Shown here: in pieces, positions 55,879-64,000 of the stretch | Layout: each line of letters starts with the position of its first letter | Numbering within the stretch: the stretch's first letter is position 1 | Source: Gymnopilus junonius | Taxonomy: Eukaryota > Basidiomycota > Agaricomycetes > Agaricales > Galerinaceae | Length of the DNA: 64,000 nt | Direction: 5' to 3' | NCBI GenBank assembly: GCA_015501075.1 | Contig: JADNYJ010000154.1 | Coordinates: forward strand, 29,715-93,714 | Notes under the pieces: model-generated | Database searches by the model: none | Told to the model about the DNA's origin: nothing | The model's input: only the letters and a program-made list of their open reading frames with translations | Made by a program: the position numbers and the translations under genes

Positions 55879-56632
55879 TTGGGGAGGTGGAGCGAATCGC
55901 CGAAGGCGATGAGCGATTTGGTTAGACTGAGGGGTGTAAGGCGTACGAAGCCAAACAGTTGGGGGTATGTCCCACTGGGCTGTTTCGTCTTTATAGACTC
56001 GTCAGTGGCTGTTCACGTACTTAAAACTGTTCTCTCAATCCGTTCGACTCTACAATAATGTGATAGCAATAATAGAGTGAACAGAAACGTACAAATATGG
56101 CAGATAACGATAGCCAATCGTCAGACAGGGGGTTTCCCTGGGGAGTCCCTGGGGTGTCCCAGGGGAATCCCGATCTTGCTAGCCAGATCGTCGGGCTATG
56201 CGATGGCATCGTGGGTGCTAGATTTTATCTAGATCATCGTTAATCTGCATCTTTAACTCGGTGTATCGGAGATTCGAGATTTCTCCCGCTCAATCCCGAT
56301 ATAGCAAGTGTTACCTATTTGAGTTTGATCCGAATTCTATTTCCGTACTTGCCATTTCGGGACAGAATGCTCGGGATTGCGCGTACCGTTACCAATTAAG
56401 GACAGGTCGGCCACCGACCAGCATTAAGCCGGATCAGCGGTAGAGTGTAGGGTCGCAATATTGGTGATAGCGCCGAGCTTCCAATACGACTTAGCATACT
56501 CTAACCCAGCGCTAAGCATGGTTCGGCCTCGTTCGGGGCAATCCGTACTAAGACGGTCCGTACTGCGGACTTCGGGATCTAGACCGGGTCTAGACTCGTA
56601 TCACGTGCCATTAATAATCACTCGTCAGAGAC
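55879..56632 (-). mobile_element. Family A 3' region copy T3
   Basis: About 750 bp nearly identical to the left part of T2 (GGAGGTGGAGCG through CACTCGTCAGAGAC). It ends abruptly at AGAGAC directly against TTAGGG, whereas T2 continues with GAGGGCTGTGTC at the equivalent point. The left side abuts T2's RT without telomeric repeats, so this boundary may have formed by recombination instead of end addition. Confidence 0.85.
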
Positions 56633-56644
56633 TTAGGGTTAGGG
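56633..56644 (+). repeat. Telomeric repeat junction 3 (TTAGGG x2)
   Basis: Two TTAGGG units added exactly at a truncated T3 end and followed by TGGTGGTG of the full-length T4 element. Comparison with T2 shows the repeats are not part of family A sequence at this point. Confidence 0.95.
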
Positions 56645-56846
56645 TGGTGGTGTTTTCTGCAACTGAAGGCCGGGGGGCTGTTACGGACAAGTGGGAACTT
56701 GGGGGACAAATTCCATCCACTTTCGCCTTTTTAAAGGCTCTTCAGGTCCTACAGCGATCACGCTGAGTTAATATCTGGGCGATTTACTTACGAAATCCGC
56801 CAGGATTAATAATCCGACAAGGATTCGATTACTCAGACCGAGGCGG

Positions 56847-56877
56847 GCTCAGTCAGCACCGAAGGGGCTGACTGAGC
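56847..56877 (-). other. RNA hairpin with UUCG loop in element 3' region (T4)
   Basis: GCTCAGTCAGC (56847-56857) pairs perfectly with GCTGACTGAGC (56867-56877). On the element RNA strand the loop contains CUUCGG, the stable tetraloop type. The same hairpin recurs in T5, T6 and T7. Family A has a different stem but the same loop at the equivalent place. Confidence 0.75.
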
Positions 56878-56975
56878 GCACCGGGGTACGATGAGCAATC
56901 GACTTTACACTGGGTCGAAGAGTCACTCGACTCCGTCCGGCGTTGGCCGAGAAATTTCAAGCGCCGCCTTGATCT

Positions 56976-57008
56976 GCTTAGGTAACGGGTCTAGGCCCGT
57001 TACCTAAG
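56976..57008. repeat. 13-bp palindromic hairpin CTTAGGTAACGGG / CCCGTTACCTAAG
   Basis: Perfect 13-bp inverted repeat with a 6-nt spacer in the T4 3' region, kept in T5 (near 62256), T6 (near 62717) and T7 (near 63316, where the spacer differs). The arms contain TTAGG/CCTAA, similar to the telomere unit. Confidence 0.75.
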
Positions 57009-57226
57009 CTGGTCACGAGTAATTCTATTTTAAGAAGAACATGTGAGCAAACCATAAATAGTACTGTCACGTGCCTAATGGACTTAGGACTTTTCGTGCT
57101 TTATGGCTAGATTAGGCTTAGCTTGAGGGATATATTGTATCAGCTATCCTTGTGTATTCTATCATTACAATAGATGGTACGTACGGTTGGGTTCGGTTAG
57201 GGTGAAGCTTCTAACAAGGCTTTCGA

Positions 57227-58445
57227 ACGCTCTGGCCTTAGGCCAGCAGTGAATCCAAGCACCGACCACACATAACCGTGGATAAATTAATCGTAACTGG
57301 TTTAACGCCAGTAAATAGTTCTACGCATAGTGTCAAAATGACCGCTCTTAGTCTGTTTACAGATTCTGGCATCGATATCGACCGGTAATTGGTTTTCCAT
57401 GCACGACAGACGAATCTGTCTCCCAAATATAGGTCGGGTGCGCATCGATGTTAAAGCGTATCGGCGTGCGTGGGTTTGATCCCTTTCCGTCGAGTGCGAG
57501 TGCTTAAGTTGGGCCCCCGTAGGGTACTCGCCGTACATCCAGACCGTCCAAGACATCCGCAAACATCTCTTTCGATGGGACACGTACACTCCCGGGACAA
57601 TTCATACGAGGTTTTATCAATGGTCGGGAAACAAATCCCTCCCTCAATATATATTGTCGCCGCACTAGCGCTTTAAGCCACACGGGCTGAATCCGATACT
57701 ACCAAGCTTTTAATCTCAACGTCTATTTGTGCGCCTCTACCAAAAGAGGCATTGGGCGGGCATAAGCGGATGAGTGTTGGTGTAACTGTAACGTTCCAAA
57801 CTTCTCTCGTCTATCTCAGGGACCGAAGTACTCAAGAGCTAATAACGAGTGCATCGCAGATTCAGACATATTAACGATGGATTTAATGCCCCGAAGGGAC
57901 TCCCAGTCTGCGCCGACCTTCCAAGATCCGACTCCCAGGCCTCGCCCAGCGCCTCGCCAATTAAGACTACTACACCGAGCTACTACTCCAGAAGACATCA
58001 ACAAGGCGTCCAGTGAATTGGTAGGTACCATCCGCTCGAAAGCGTTTGTTTTATATGTCCGAACGACAAGAGGGATCCTGTTCAGCGCCTATAGGGCGCT
58101 TATTAAGCAATCCAACAATGCAGCAGCTTATCCTCCAAGTTTGGGTTTTGGCAATCACGCCTACGCCGAAGCTCCCCTTTCAAGGAATCATATAAGCCGT
58201 CCGCCTACATTAGAACGTCGCCAAGTGGCAATTATGCGTTGTCTAGGTAGAACTGTGGTCCTGCTGTCCACTCCATATCCATTTCATCATGGATTCGATC
58301 GAGACGAGCCGCCCGTTGATCCTCTTCCTCTTCAGAGGACGGGTCGGACATTTCAATATCGTCATCATCATGGGGTGGCCCTTTTGGACCAGTTCCGAAG
58401 CATCTACCTCGAACTGATGTAAAACGGTCTTTTTCCAAAGACTAG
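57227..58445 (-). other. T4 3' noncoding region between RT stop and hairpins
   Basis: This part is shared nearly base for base with T7 (57227-57693 against 63558-64000). Minus frames of 62 and 95 codons (MGDRFVCRAWKTNYRSISM and MYVSHRKRCLRMSW) recur in both, but without evidence of selection. An acidic minus frame (58232-58438, PPHDDDDIEMSDPSSEEEED) directly after the RT could be an extra C-terminal segment. I treat the region as untranslated with possible small frames. Confidence 0.5.
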
Positions 58446-60614
58446 TTAAGTCGAATAGATTGCGGGTTCGTTTCCGCGAACTATCATTCGACGATTGGTA
58501 ATATTGATCTTTCTGATATCCGGCAACTCTTCAAGTCCTTTAGAAGTGCGCATCCGAGTCAAAAGGCTCGAATGGACCTCAGATAGTCCTTGCCATCCAC
58601 CGTCTACCAGCGGGTACTCAGGATTAACCTTTCCCCTACCTGCTGATTCCTGATTAGAATCAGCATAATTGTGCCAATATTGTAGAACCGTTTCACCAAG
58701 TTTACTGGCGGAAAAGTAATTCCATGCAGTATTATACTCGGTTTTCAGCACCAGAACGTCATCGTGCTCTGGCTTATCTGTAGCTTCAGAAAGCCTTTTC
58801 TCCCAGCGTTCTGAGATGTGTTTCCTGAGCCAAGCAAATACTAGATCACTCGGATAACCACGCGCGCAATACAGGCCTGCAAGTGCCGAAAGCGCATCTC
58901 GATAGTCCGTGAATTGACTACTGAGGGTGGCTAGCCTACTCATCTCTCCGATAAAGTTCCTCGCTTAACGTCGAGGGATGATGACTGATCCATGGAATTC
59001 TTTCCTGGTGGTTACGTGCCTTACGGTACGGACGGTGCTGCAACGCGCCTTTCGCGTCGATATAAAGCATCATGTCCAGGAACGGAGCAAAATGATCCGA
59101 CACGTTCCACTCTATAGTACATTCGGCGATTTTAACGCGACTAACTAAACCAAGCGCTTCCTCTTCGGAAGAGGCGTAAACAATAGCTAGCGCATCGTCG
59201 ATATAACGCCCGTAGAATGCTACTTTGGGGTCATCTAGGATACCGCACGTTCTCTCATCTTCCCAAGCATAAAGATTGGCAAGATCCGGGGAGTCGGCCA
59301 CACCCATGGCCAAGCCCCGTTTTTGGAGATAGAACGTATTATCATACTGTACTACAAGATCCCGGTTACCAACGCTCAAGCGTTCACGAACAATTGTTCA
59401 AATTCAATTTGTTCGGGCTGGAGCGTGTTACGCTCACCAACTCTACCGTAGTAATCCCATAACCAAAAGGTCGCAATACGCTTAAGACATAAGTCAATGG
59501 GTATATTAGGGTAATAAGCTACAACATCTCCAGTAACTATATAAAGTTTACGTCGAGGTTGGAACTGGATCTTACTTAATTTTATCGCCAAGTCTTTAGT
59601 TCCGTGTATAACGGTTGGCGCACCTTTTACGAGGTGTTTAAGATTTTTAGAGACAAACTTAGCAGCGGGATTTATAATAGCGCTGTGACAAGGTACTATT
59701 GGCCGCATTTTTACAGGTTCTTTGTGAATTTTAGGAATCCCGTAGAACTGCGGTACGCTATGTTTACCGTATTTTCGTTTTCCACCAGGTAAGACTCGAA
59801 AGGAGTACCTGGACCGTAAAAACGTCGATAATTGTTCCTGGCCTATGGCCTTAGCTGCGATCGACAGGTCGAGCATATTATCGCATTGTTTGTCTAAGAG
59901 ACTATATGCTGTCAGAGGGTTAAGGGGTGTATACGTAGATACATCTGATAGCAAGTCCCGACATCTTTCAACGACCCACTCTCGCTTTGAGACCGCGATT
60001 CCCAAGTTTTTATCTGTATTGGTAACTACATATTCATTATCAATTAAAAACTTCTCTATTCGGCGACGATTAGGCGCAAGCGAACGTTTAACGACGTCAA
60101 CTTTCTCCGAAGGCAAATTAGCTATGGTTTTCTTAACCAAGAGCTGACCTTTACGGAGACCGAGTTCGAGATAGAGCGGTAACAGTGGAGGCGGTTTAGA
60201 AGTCGGCTCTCGCTCGACTTCGTAGTCTGGATCGTATTCTGAATTGTCTTCAGCTTGAAACGAGAACAAGAGTCTCCATCTTATTCTTCGATCGAAGTCT
60301 TTCCAAGCATCCATTATCAACTTAGGATTTCTTGGTGAATGCATCATATAGCGCATTCCGACGCTGAGATCTAACTCAATTTCACGCGGGATAATCACTC
60401 CAGGGGACATATGCACAGAATCTCGAAATTGGGAAGCCTCTATTACATTTACAGGCGTATTTACGAGTACATAATTGACTGCGGAGGGATAAGGGACTGT
60501 GAGCATCCAGTCGGGGTAGGAAGTCGGGTCATCATACCTGAATGGCCGTGAAAGGCCGCTGCGATCCATGCCCAGTGGATCGCCAAGATCGGAGCCGCCG
60601 AATGCGGTAAACAC
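58446..60614 (-). CDS. Penelope-like reverse transcriptase (T4), no GIY-YIG domain
   Basis: About 720 residues on the minus strand. The N-terminal part has VKRSLAPNRRRIEKFLIDNE and TNTDKNLGIAVSKREWVVER. RT core follows: VPQFYGIPKIHKEPVKMRPI, GDVVAYYPNIPIDLCLKRI with the motif A aspartate, KRGLAMGVADSPDLANLY, the active-site box YGRYIDDALAIVYAS, FLDMMLYIDAKG, and RKARNHQERIPWISHHP of the thumb. These are Penelope-type, including the FYGIPKIHK signature. After the thumb the protein ends at IVRGNEPAIYST with no GIY-YIG nuclease, as in telomere-attached elements. The frame slips by one base at about 59385 (TT run) and about 58975 (CCC run), with another at about 58950 (TTT run); all three match the intact alignment of T2. 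If these are consensus errors the enzyme is complete. Confidence 0.9.
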
Positions 60615-60667
60615 ATCCGATCCTCCCCACCTCCCCGATGAACGGGTACCAGGCCGTGAAGTGCTGA

Positions 60668-61863
60668 TTACTTCATGAGGCCTTTGTGTTGGTCGCGTGG
60701 CTTGCGTTTCGGTTTGCCAGCGGCCTGCTCGCGCCGTTTGTTGTCGTGGACGACTTGACTCCGGCGCTTCTCGCGTGTCTCCGCCCCACGCAAGTCCCTC
60801 TTCTGGGAGGCCTTGGCGTTGCGATCCGACTTGCGCTTCTGGTAAGGCGTTAGCTTTCGGATCGAAGGAGCGGGCCGTCGAGTGAACGCAGTACTGCGTT
60901 CAGCTCGGCGGCGTTGCTTACCCCTCCTGTCGCCGCCTTCTTCGCGGTGTTGGAGCGCTAGAGGCGGGAGGTGAGTACTGGATAAGCGAAATGAAGGTCC
61001 CGACTCACCGTCGGAAGGGCCTTCTTGAAGCGGGCGGAAACTGCTCGGTCCACCATAGATTGGATGGACGGGCCTGGCTTAGTAGCGTCGGCCATTTCCA
61101 CGTCCGCAGACTTGGCAATCTCTTTCTTGCGATCCAGTTTGGATCGCTGCGCGATATGGCGTCCTTCCACAATGGAAATGGCGCGGAAAGCGAATGCCAC
61201 GGCGTCTTCTCGAATCTCGAACGACTGCCGCACCGCCACGGTCGAAACCTCCCACCCGTCGTACTGGACTTCGCCGGGTTCTCCGTTAGGAACGGGGACG
61301 ACCTTGAGTGTACGCCGGGATGCAAGAATCTCCGCGACGCGAGCGTCGAGGGGAGCCTTGACCCGGGTCCACATGGCCTGGGGGTCGATCAATCCGTCCA
61401 AAAGCTCGCGCTCCGACTCCTTAGCCGACAGCGCATCAGCAAGGAGAGCATCGCAATACTCTCCATGCTTACGTTCGAGGGCGCTCGCAGAAGTGCGCCC
61501 GCGTCCGTACCAGCAAACTCCTTGGTGAGTTGAATGCTGGGAGCTTTCGTCAAGATAAATGACGGGTATGTCTTGGGCGAGGCGCTCTGATGCGCCTTCC
61601 ACTTGGCGAACGTCTCCATACGGCGACGCGCTTTGTAGCCAAGCCGGCAACGTCCAATAAGAACGGCCGCAAGACATCACGATAGTCCGAAGGGACCATC
61701 GCGATAGTTCCTCAAGGGAACTCGCCCCCTGCAACGCCGAGTGACGTGCGTGTCGGGAGGCGGCGTCGTGCACATCGGTGTCAAGACCGCCGGTAGCAAG
61801 GGTGCTTCCGGAAAGTGCGTGGACGGCTGGGGAGAGGGCACGAAGAAAAGCAGTGGTCGACAT
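60668..61863 (-). CDS. Element ORF1, spliced (353 aa)
   Basis: Three minus-strand exons (61009-61863, 60922-60957, 60838-60668) are separated by introns of 51 and 83 nt with GT...AG ends (GTGAGT...CTCTAG and GTAAGC...TTACCAG). All exon lengths are multiples of three, so the joins are phase 0. The start at 61863 (MSTTAFLRALSPAVHAL) was chosen because the frame upstream crosses into the next element copy. The protein has an N-terminal half with EELSRWSLRTIVM and KHGEYCDALLADAL, and ends in a very basic tail (RREQAAGKPKRKPRDQHKG). I do not recognise a family. A basic ORF1 before an RT suggests RNA binding. The RT start lies 53 nt downstream of its stop. Confidence 0.75.
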
Positions 61864-61912
61864 TGTTGGCGCAATGATGAATGTCGGGGGGAGCGATGAA
61901 CAAGCAGGTTGG

Positions 61913-61918
61913 TTAGGG
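61913..61918 (+). repeat. Telomeric repeat junction 4 (single TTAGGG)
   Basis: Joins the 5' end of T4 (GAACAAGCAGGTTGG) to the 3' end of T5 (TGGTGGTGTTTTCTGC). Confidence 0.85.
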
Positions 61919-62372
61919 TGGTGGTGTTTTCTGCAACTGAAGGCCGGGGGGCTGTTACGGACAAGTGGGAACTTGGGGGACAAATTCCATCCACTTTCGC
62001 CTTTTTAAAGGCTCTTCAGGTCCTACAGCGATCACGCTGAGTTAATATCTAGGGCGATTTACTTACGAAATCCGCCTAGGATTAATAATCCTACAAGGAT
62101 TCGATTACTCAGACCGAGGCGGGCTCAGTCAGCACCGAAGGGGCTGACTGAGCGCACCGGGGTACGATGAGCAATCGACTTTACACCGGGTCGAAGAGTC
62201 ACTCGACTCCGTCCGGCGTTGGCCGAGAAATTTCAAGCGCCGCCTTGATCTGCTTAGGTAACGGGTCTAGGCCCGTTACCTAAGCTGGTCACGAGTAATT
62301 CTATTTTAAGAAGAAACATGTGAGCAAACCATAAATAGTACTGTCACGTGCCTAATGGACTTAGGATGTGCT
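61919..62372 (-). mobile_element. Family B fragment T5 (3' end, about 454 bp)
   Basis: Near-identical to the left end of T4 up to CCTAATGGACTTAGGA, then abruptly TGTGCT and TTAGGG. A 5'-truncated copy. Confidence 0.9.
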
Positions 62373-62384
62373 TTAGGGTTAGGG
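62373..62384 (+). repeat. Telomeric repeat junction 5 (TTAGGG x2)
   Basis: Two TTAGGG units followed by extra G and then GGTTGGTGGTGGTG, a variant of the usual TGGTGGTG start. Confidence 0.9.
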
Positions 62385-62968
62385 GGTTGGTGGTGGTGTT
62401 TCTGCACTGAAGGCCGGGGGGCTGTTACGGACAAGTGGGAACTTGGGGGACAAATTCCATCCACTTTCGCCTTTTAAAGGCTCTTCAGGTCCTACAGCAT
62501 CACGCTGAGTTAATATCTGGGCGATTTACTTACGAAATCCGCCAGGATTAATATCCGACAAGGATTCGATTACTCAGACCGAGGCGGGCTCAGTCAGCAC
62601 CGAAGGGGCTGACTGAGCACACCGGGGTACGATGAGCAATCGACTTTACGCTGGGTCGAAGAGTCACTCGACTCCGTCCGGCGTTGGCCGAGAAATTTCA
62701 AGCGCCGCCTTGATCTGCTTAGGTAACGGGTCTAGGCCCGTTACCTAAGCTGGTCACGAGTAATTCTATTTTAAGAAGAAGCATGTGAGCAAACCATAAA
62801 TAGTACTGTCACGTGCCTAATGGACTTAGGACTTTTCGTGTTTTATGGCTAGATTAGGCTTAGCTTGAGGATATATTGTATCAGCTATCCTTGTGTATTC
62901 TATCATTACAATAGATGGTACGTACGGTTGGTCGGTTAGGTGAAGCTTCTAACAAGGCTTTCGAACGC
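62385..62968 (-). mobile_element. Family B fragment T6 (3' end, about 585 bp)
   Basis: Follows T4 from the left end to GGCTTTCGAACGC and is cut there by TTAGGG; T4 continues CTGGCCTTAGGCC. Confidence 0.9.
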
Positions 62969-62980
62969 TTAGGGTTAGGG
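62969..62980 (+). repeat. Telomeric repeat junction 6 (TTAGGG x2)
   Basis: Two TTAGGG units directly on the truncated T6 end, followed by TGGTGGTGGTATTCTGC of T7. Confidence 0.95.
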
Positions 62981-64000
62981 TGGTGGTGGTATTCTGCAAC
63001 TGAAGGCCGGGGGGCTGTTACGGACAAGTGGGAACTTGGGGGACAAATTCCATCCACTTTCGCCTTTTTAAAGGCTCTTCAGGTCCTACAGCATCACGCT
63101 GAGTTAATATCTAGGGCGATTTACTTACGAAATCCGCCTAGGATTAATAATCCTACAAGGATTCGATTACTCAGACCGAGGCGGGCTCAGTCAGCACCGA
63201 AGGGGCTGACTGAGCACACCGGGGTACGATGAGCAATCGACTTTACCGGGTCGAAGAGTCACTCGACTCCGTCCGGCGTTGGCCGAGAAATTTCAAGCGC
63301 CGCCTTGATCTGCTTAGGTAACGGGGCTAGGCCCGTTACCTAAGCTGGTCACGAGTCATTCTATTTTAAGAAGAACATGTGAGCAAACCATAAATAGTAC
63401 TGTCACGTGCCTAATGGACTTAGGACTTTTCGTGCTTTATGGCTAAATTAGGCTTAGCTTGAGGGATATATTGTATCAGCTATCCTTGTGTATTCTATCA
63501 TTACAATAGATGGTACGTACGGTTGGGTTCGGTTAGGGTGAAGCTTCTAACAAGGCTTTCGAACACTCTGGCCTTAGGCCAGCAGTGAATCCAAGCACCG
63601 ACCACACATAACCGTGGATAAATTAATCGTAACTGTTTAACGCCAGTAAATAGTTCTACGCATAGTGTCAAAATGACCGCTCTTAGTCTGTTTACAGATT
63701 CTGGCATCGATATCGACCGGTAATTGGTTTTCCATGCACGACAGACGAATCTGTCTCCCAAATATAGGTCGGGTGCGCATCGATGTTAAAGCGTATCGGC
63801 GTGCGTGGGTTTGATCCCTTTCCGTCGAGTGCGAGTGCTTAAGTTGGGCCCCCGTAGGGTACTCGCCGTACATCCAGACCGTCCAAGACATCCGCAAACA
63901 TCTCTTTCGATGGGACACGTACACTCCCGGGACAATTCATACGAGGTTTTATCAATGGTCGGGAAACAAATCCCTCCCTCAATATATATTGTCGCGCACT
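62981..64000 (-). mobile_element. Family B element T7, continues beyond the window
   Basis: Near-identical to T4 56645-57664 and running off the right edge, so a further, possibly long copy lies on the telomere side. Confidence 0.9.

Larger units (their letters stand above)
56645..61912 (-). mobile_element. Full-length endonuclease-lacking Penelope-like element T4 (family B, Coprina-like)
   Basis: A 5.3-kb antisense element bounded on both sides by TTAGGG. From its 5' end (right) it carries a spliced ORF1 (61863-60668), a reverse transcriptase (60614-58446) and a 1.8-kb 3' noncoding region with strong hairpins. Its 3' end faces the centromere and abuts TTAGGG, which is the orientation expected when the RNA 3' end primes from a G-rich chromosome overhang. 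Basidiomycete telomere-associated Penelope-like elements without endonuclease (Coprina) are established knowledge; assignment of this unit to that group is inference from RT motifs and location. Confidence 0.9.

Noticed and set aside
57877..58422. 181-codon plus-strand frame inside T4
   Set aside because: Opposite in strand to the element's genes and partly antisense to an acidic minus frame; no motif.
60991..61533. Long plus-strand frames across ORF1
   Set aside because: Antisense of the GC-rich ORF1 first exon; the minus strand has the spliced frame and the element orientation.
61863..61983. Extended ORF1 start at 61983 (MSPKFPLV...)
   Set aside because: That upstream part belongs to the T5 copy across a TTAGGG junction and is not part of T4.
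56645..64000. Hammerhead ribozyme motif, known from other Penelope-like elements
   Set aside because: I looked for the conserved CTGATGA core on both strands of the repeated regions and did not find it.
53397..64000. CRISPR-like array from the regular repeats
   Set aside because: The repeats are hundreds of bases to kilobases long, with telomeric units and RT coding; the host is a eukaryote.

Overview
The window looks like the distal part of a chromosome arm of a filamentous basidiomycete (Agaricomycete). Evidence: dense short introns (about 50-90 nt, GT-AG), a NACHT-type NLR gene, a Crinkler-kinase gene, an OPT transporter with about 30 exons, a RHO1 GTPase, and a terminal array of TTAGGG-joined Penelope-like retroelements of the kind described in basidiomycetes as Coprina. 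The species cannot be fixed from sequence alone.

Layout. 1-3.8 kb: no gene recognised. 3.8-6.6 kb: minus-strand NLR (NACHT ATPase) followed by an NLR-like tail of unclear origin. 7.64 kb: intron-containing tRNA-Ser(AGA). 11.3-15.3 kb: oligopeptide transporter. 15.8-16.2 kb: non-autonomous element with long terminal inverted repeats. 16.8 kb: small cysteine-containing secreted protein. 18.2-25.9 kb: cluster of four related modules: a minus-strand helical protein with a central hydrophobic segment, a divergent plus-strand partner, a minus-strand paralogue lacking the hydrophobic segment, and a short N-terminal relic. The architecture recalls alpha-helical (ClyA/xenorhabdolysin-like) pore-forming proteins; this is inference. 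28.4-31.1 kb: methionine-permease-like amino acid transporter. 32.4 kb: Pro-rich disordered protein. 36-37.5 kb: F-box/LRR-like protein without an evident F-box. 42.3-44.4 kb: Crinkler N-terminus fused to a fungal kinase domain. 46.8-47.9 kb: RHO1. 49.4-52.4 kb: unrecognised protein and Ser-rich coding-like sequence on both strands. 53.1 kb: transposase-like fragment.

53.4-64.0 kb: terminal array. Antisense Penelope-like elements lie head to tail, and most begin on their left (3') side with one or two TTAGGG units. That is the orientation expected if element RNA was reverse transcribed onto the G-rich overhang of a right-hand chromosome end. One unit (56645-61912) appears full length. It carries a spliced ORF1 and a reverse transcriptase with no GIY-YIG endonuclease.

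Several otherwise convincing genes (NLR, OPT, helical protein A, Crinkler-kinase, the 49.4-kb gene and the full-length RT) contain apparent single-base deletions. Most sit at short homopolymers, so base-level consensus error is a serious alternative to pseudogenisation.
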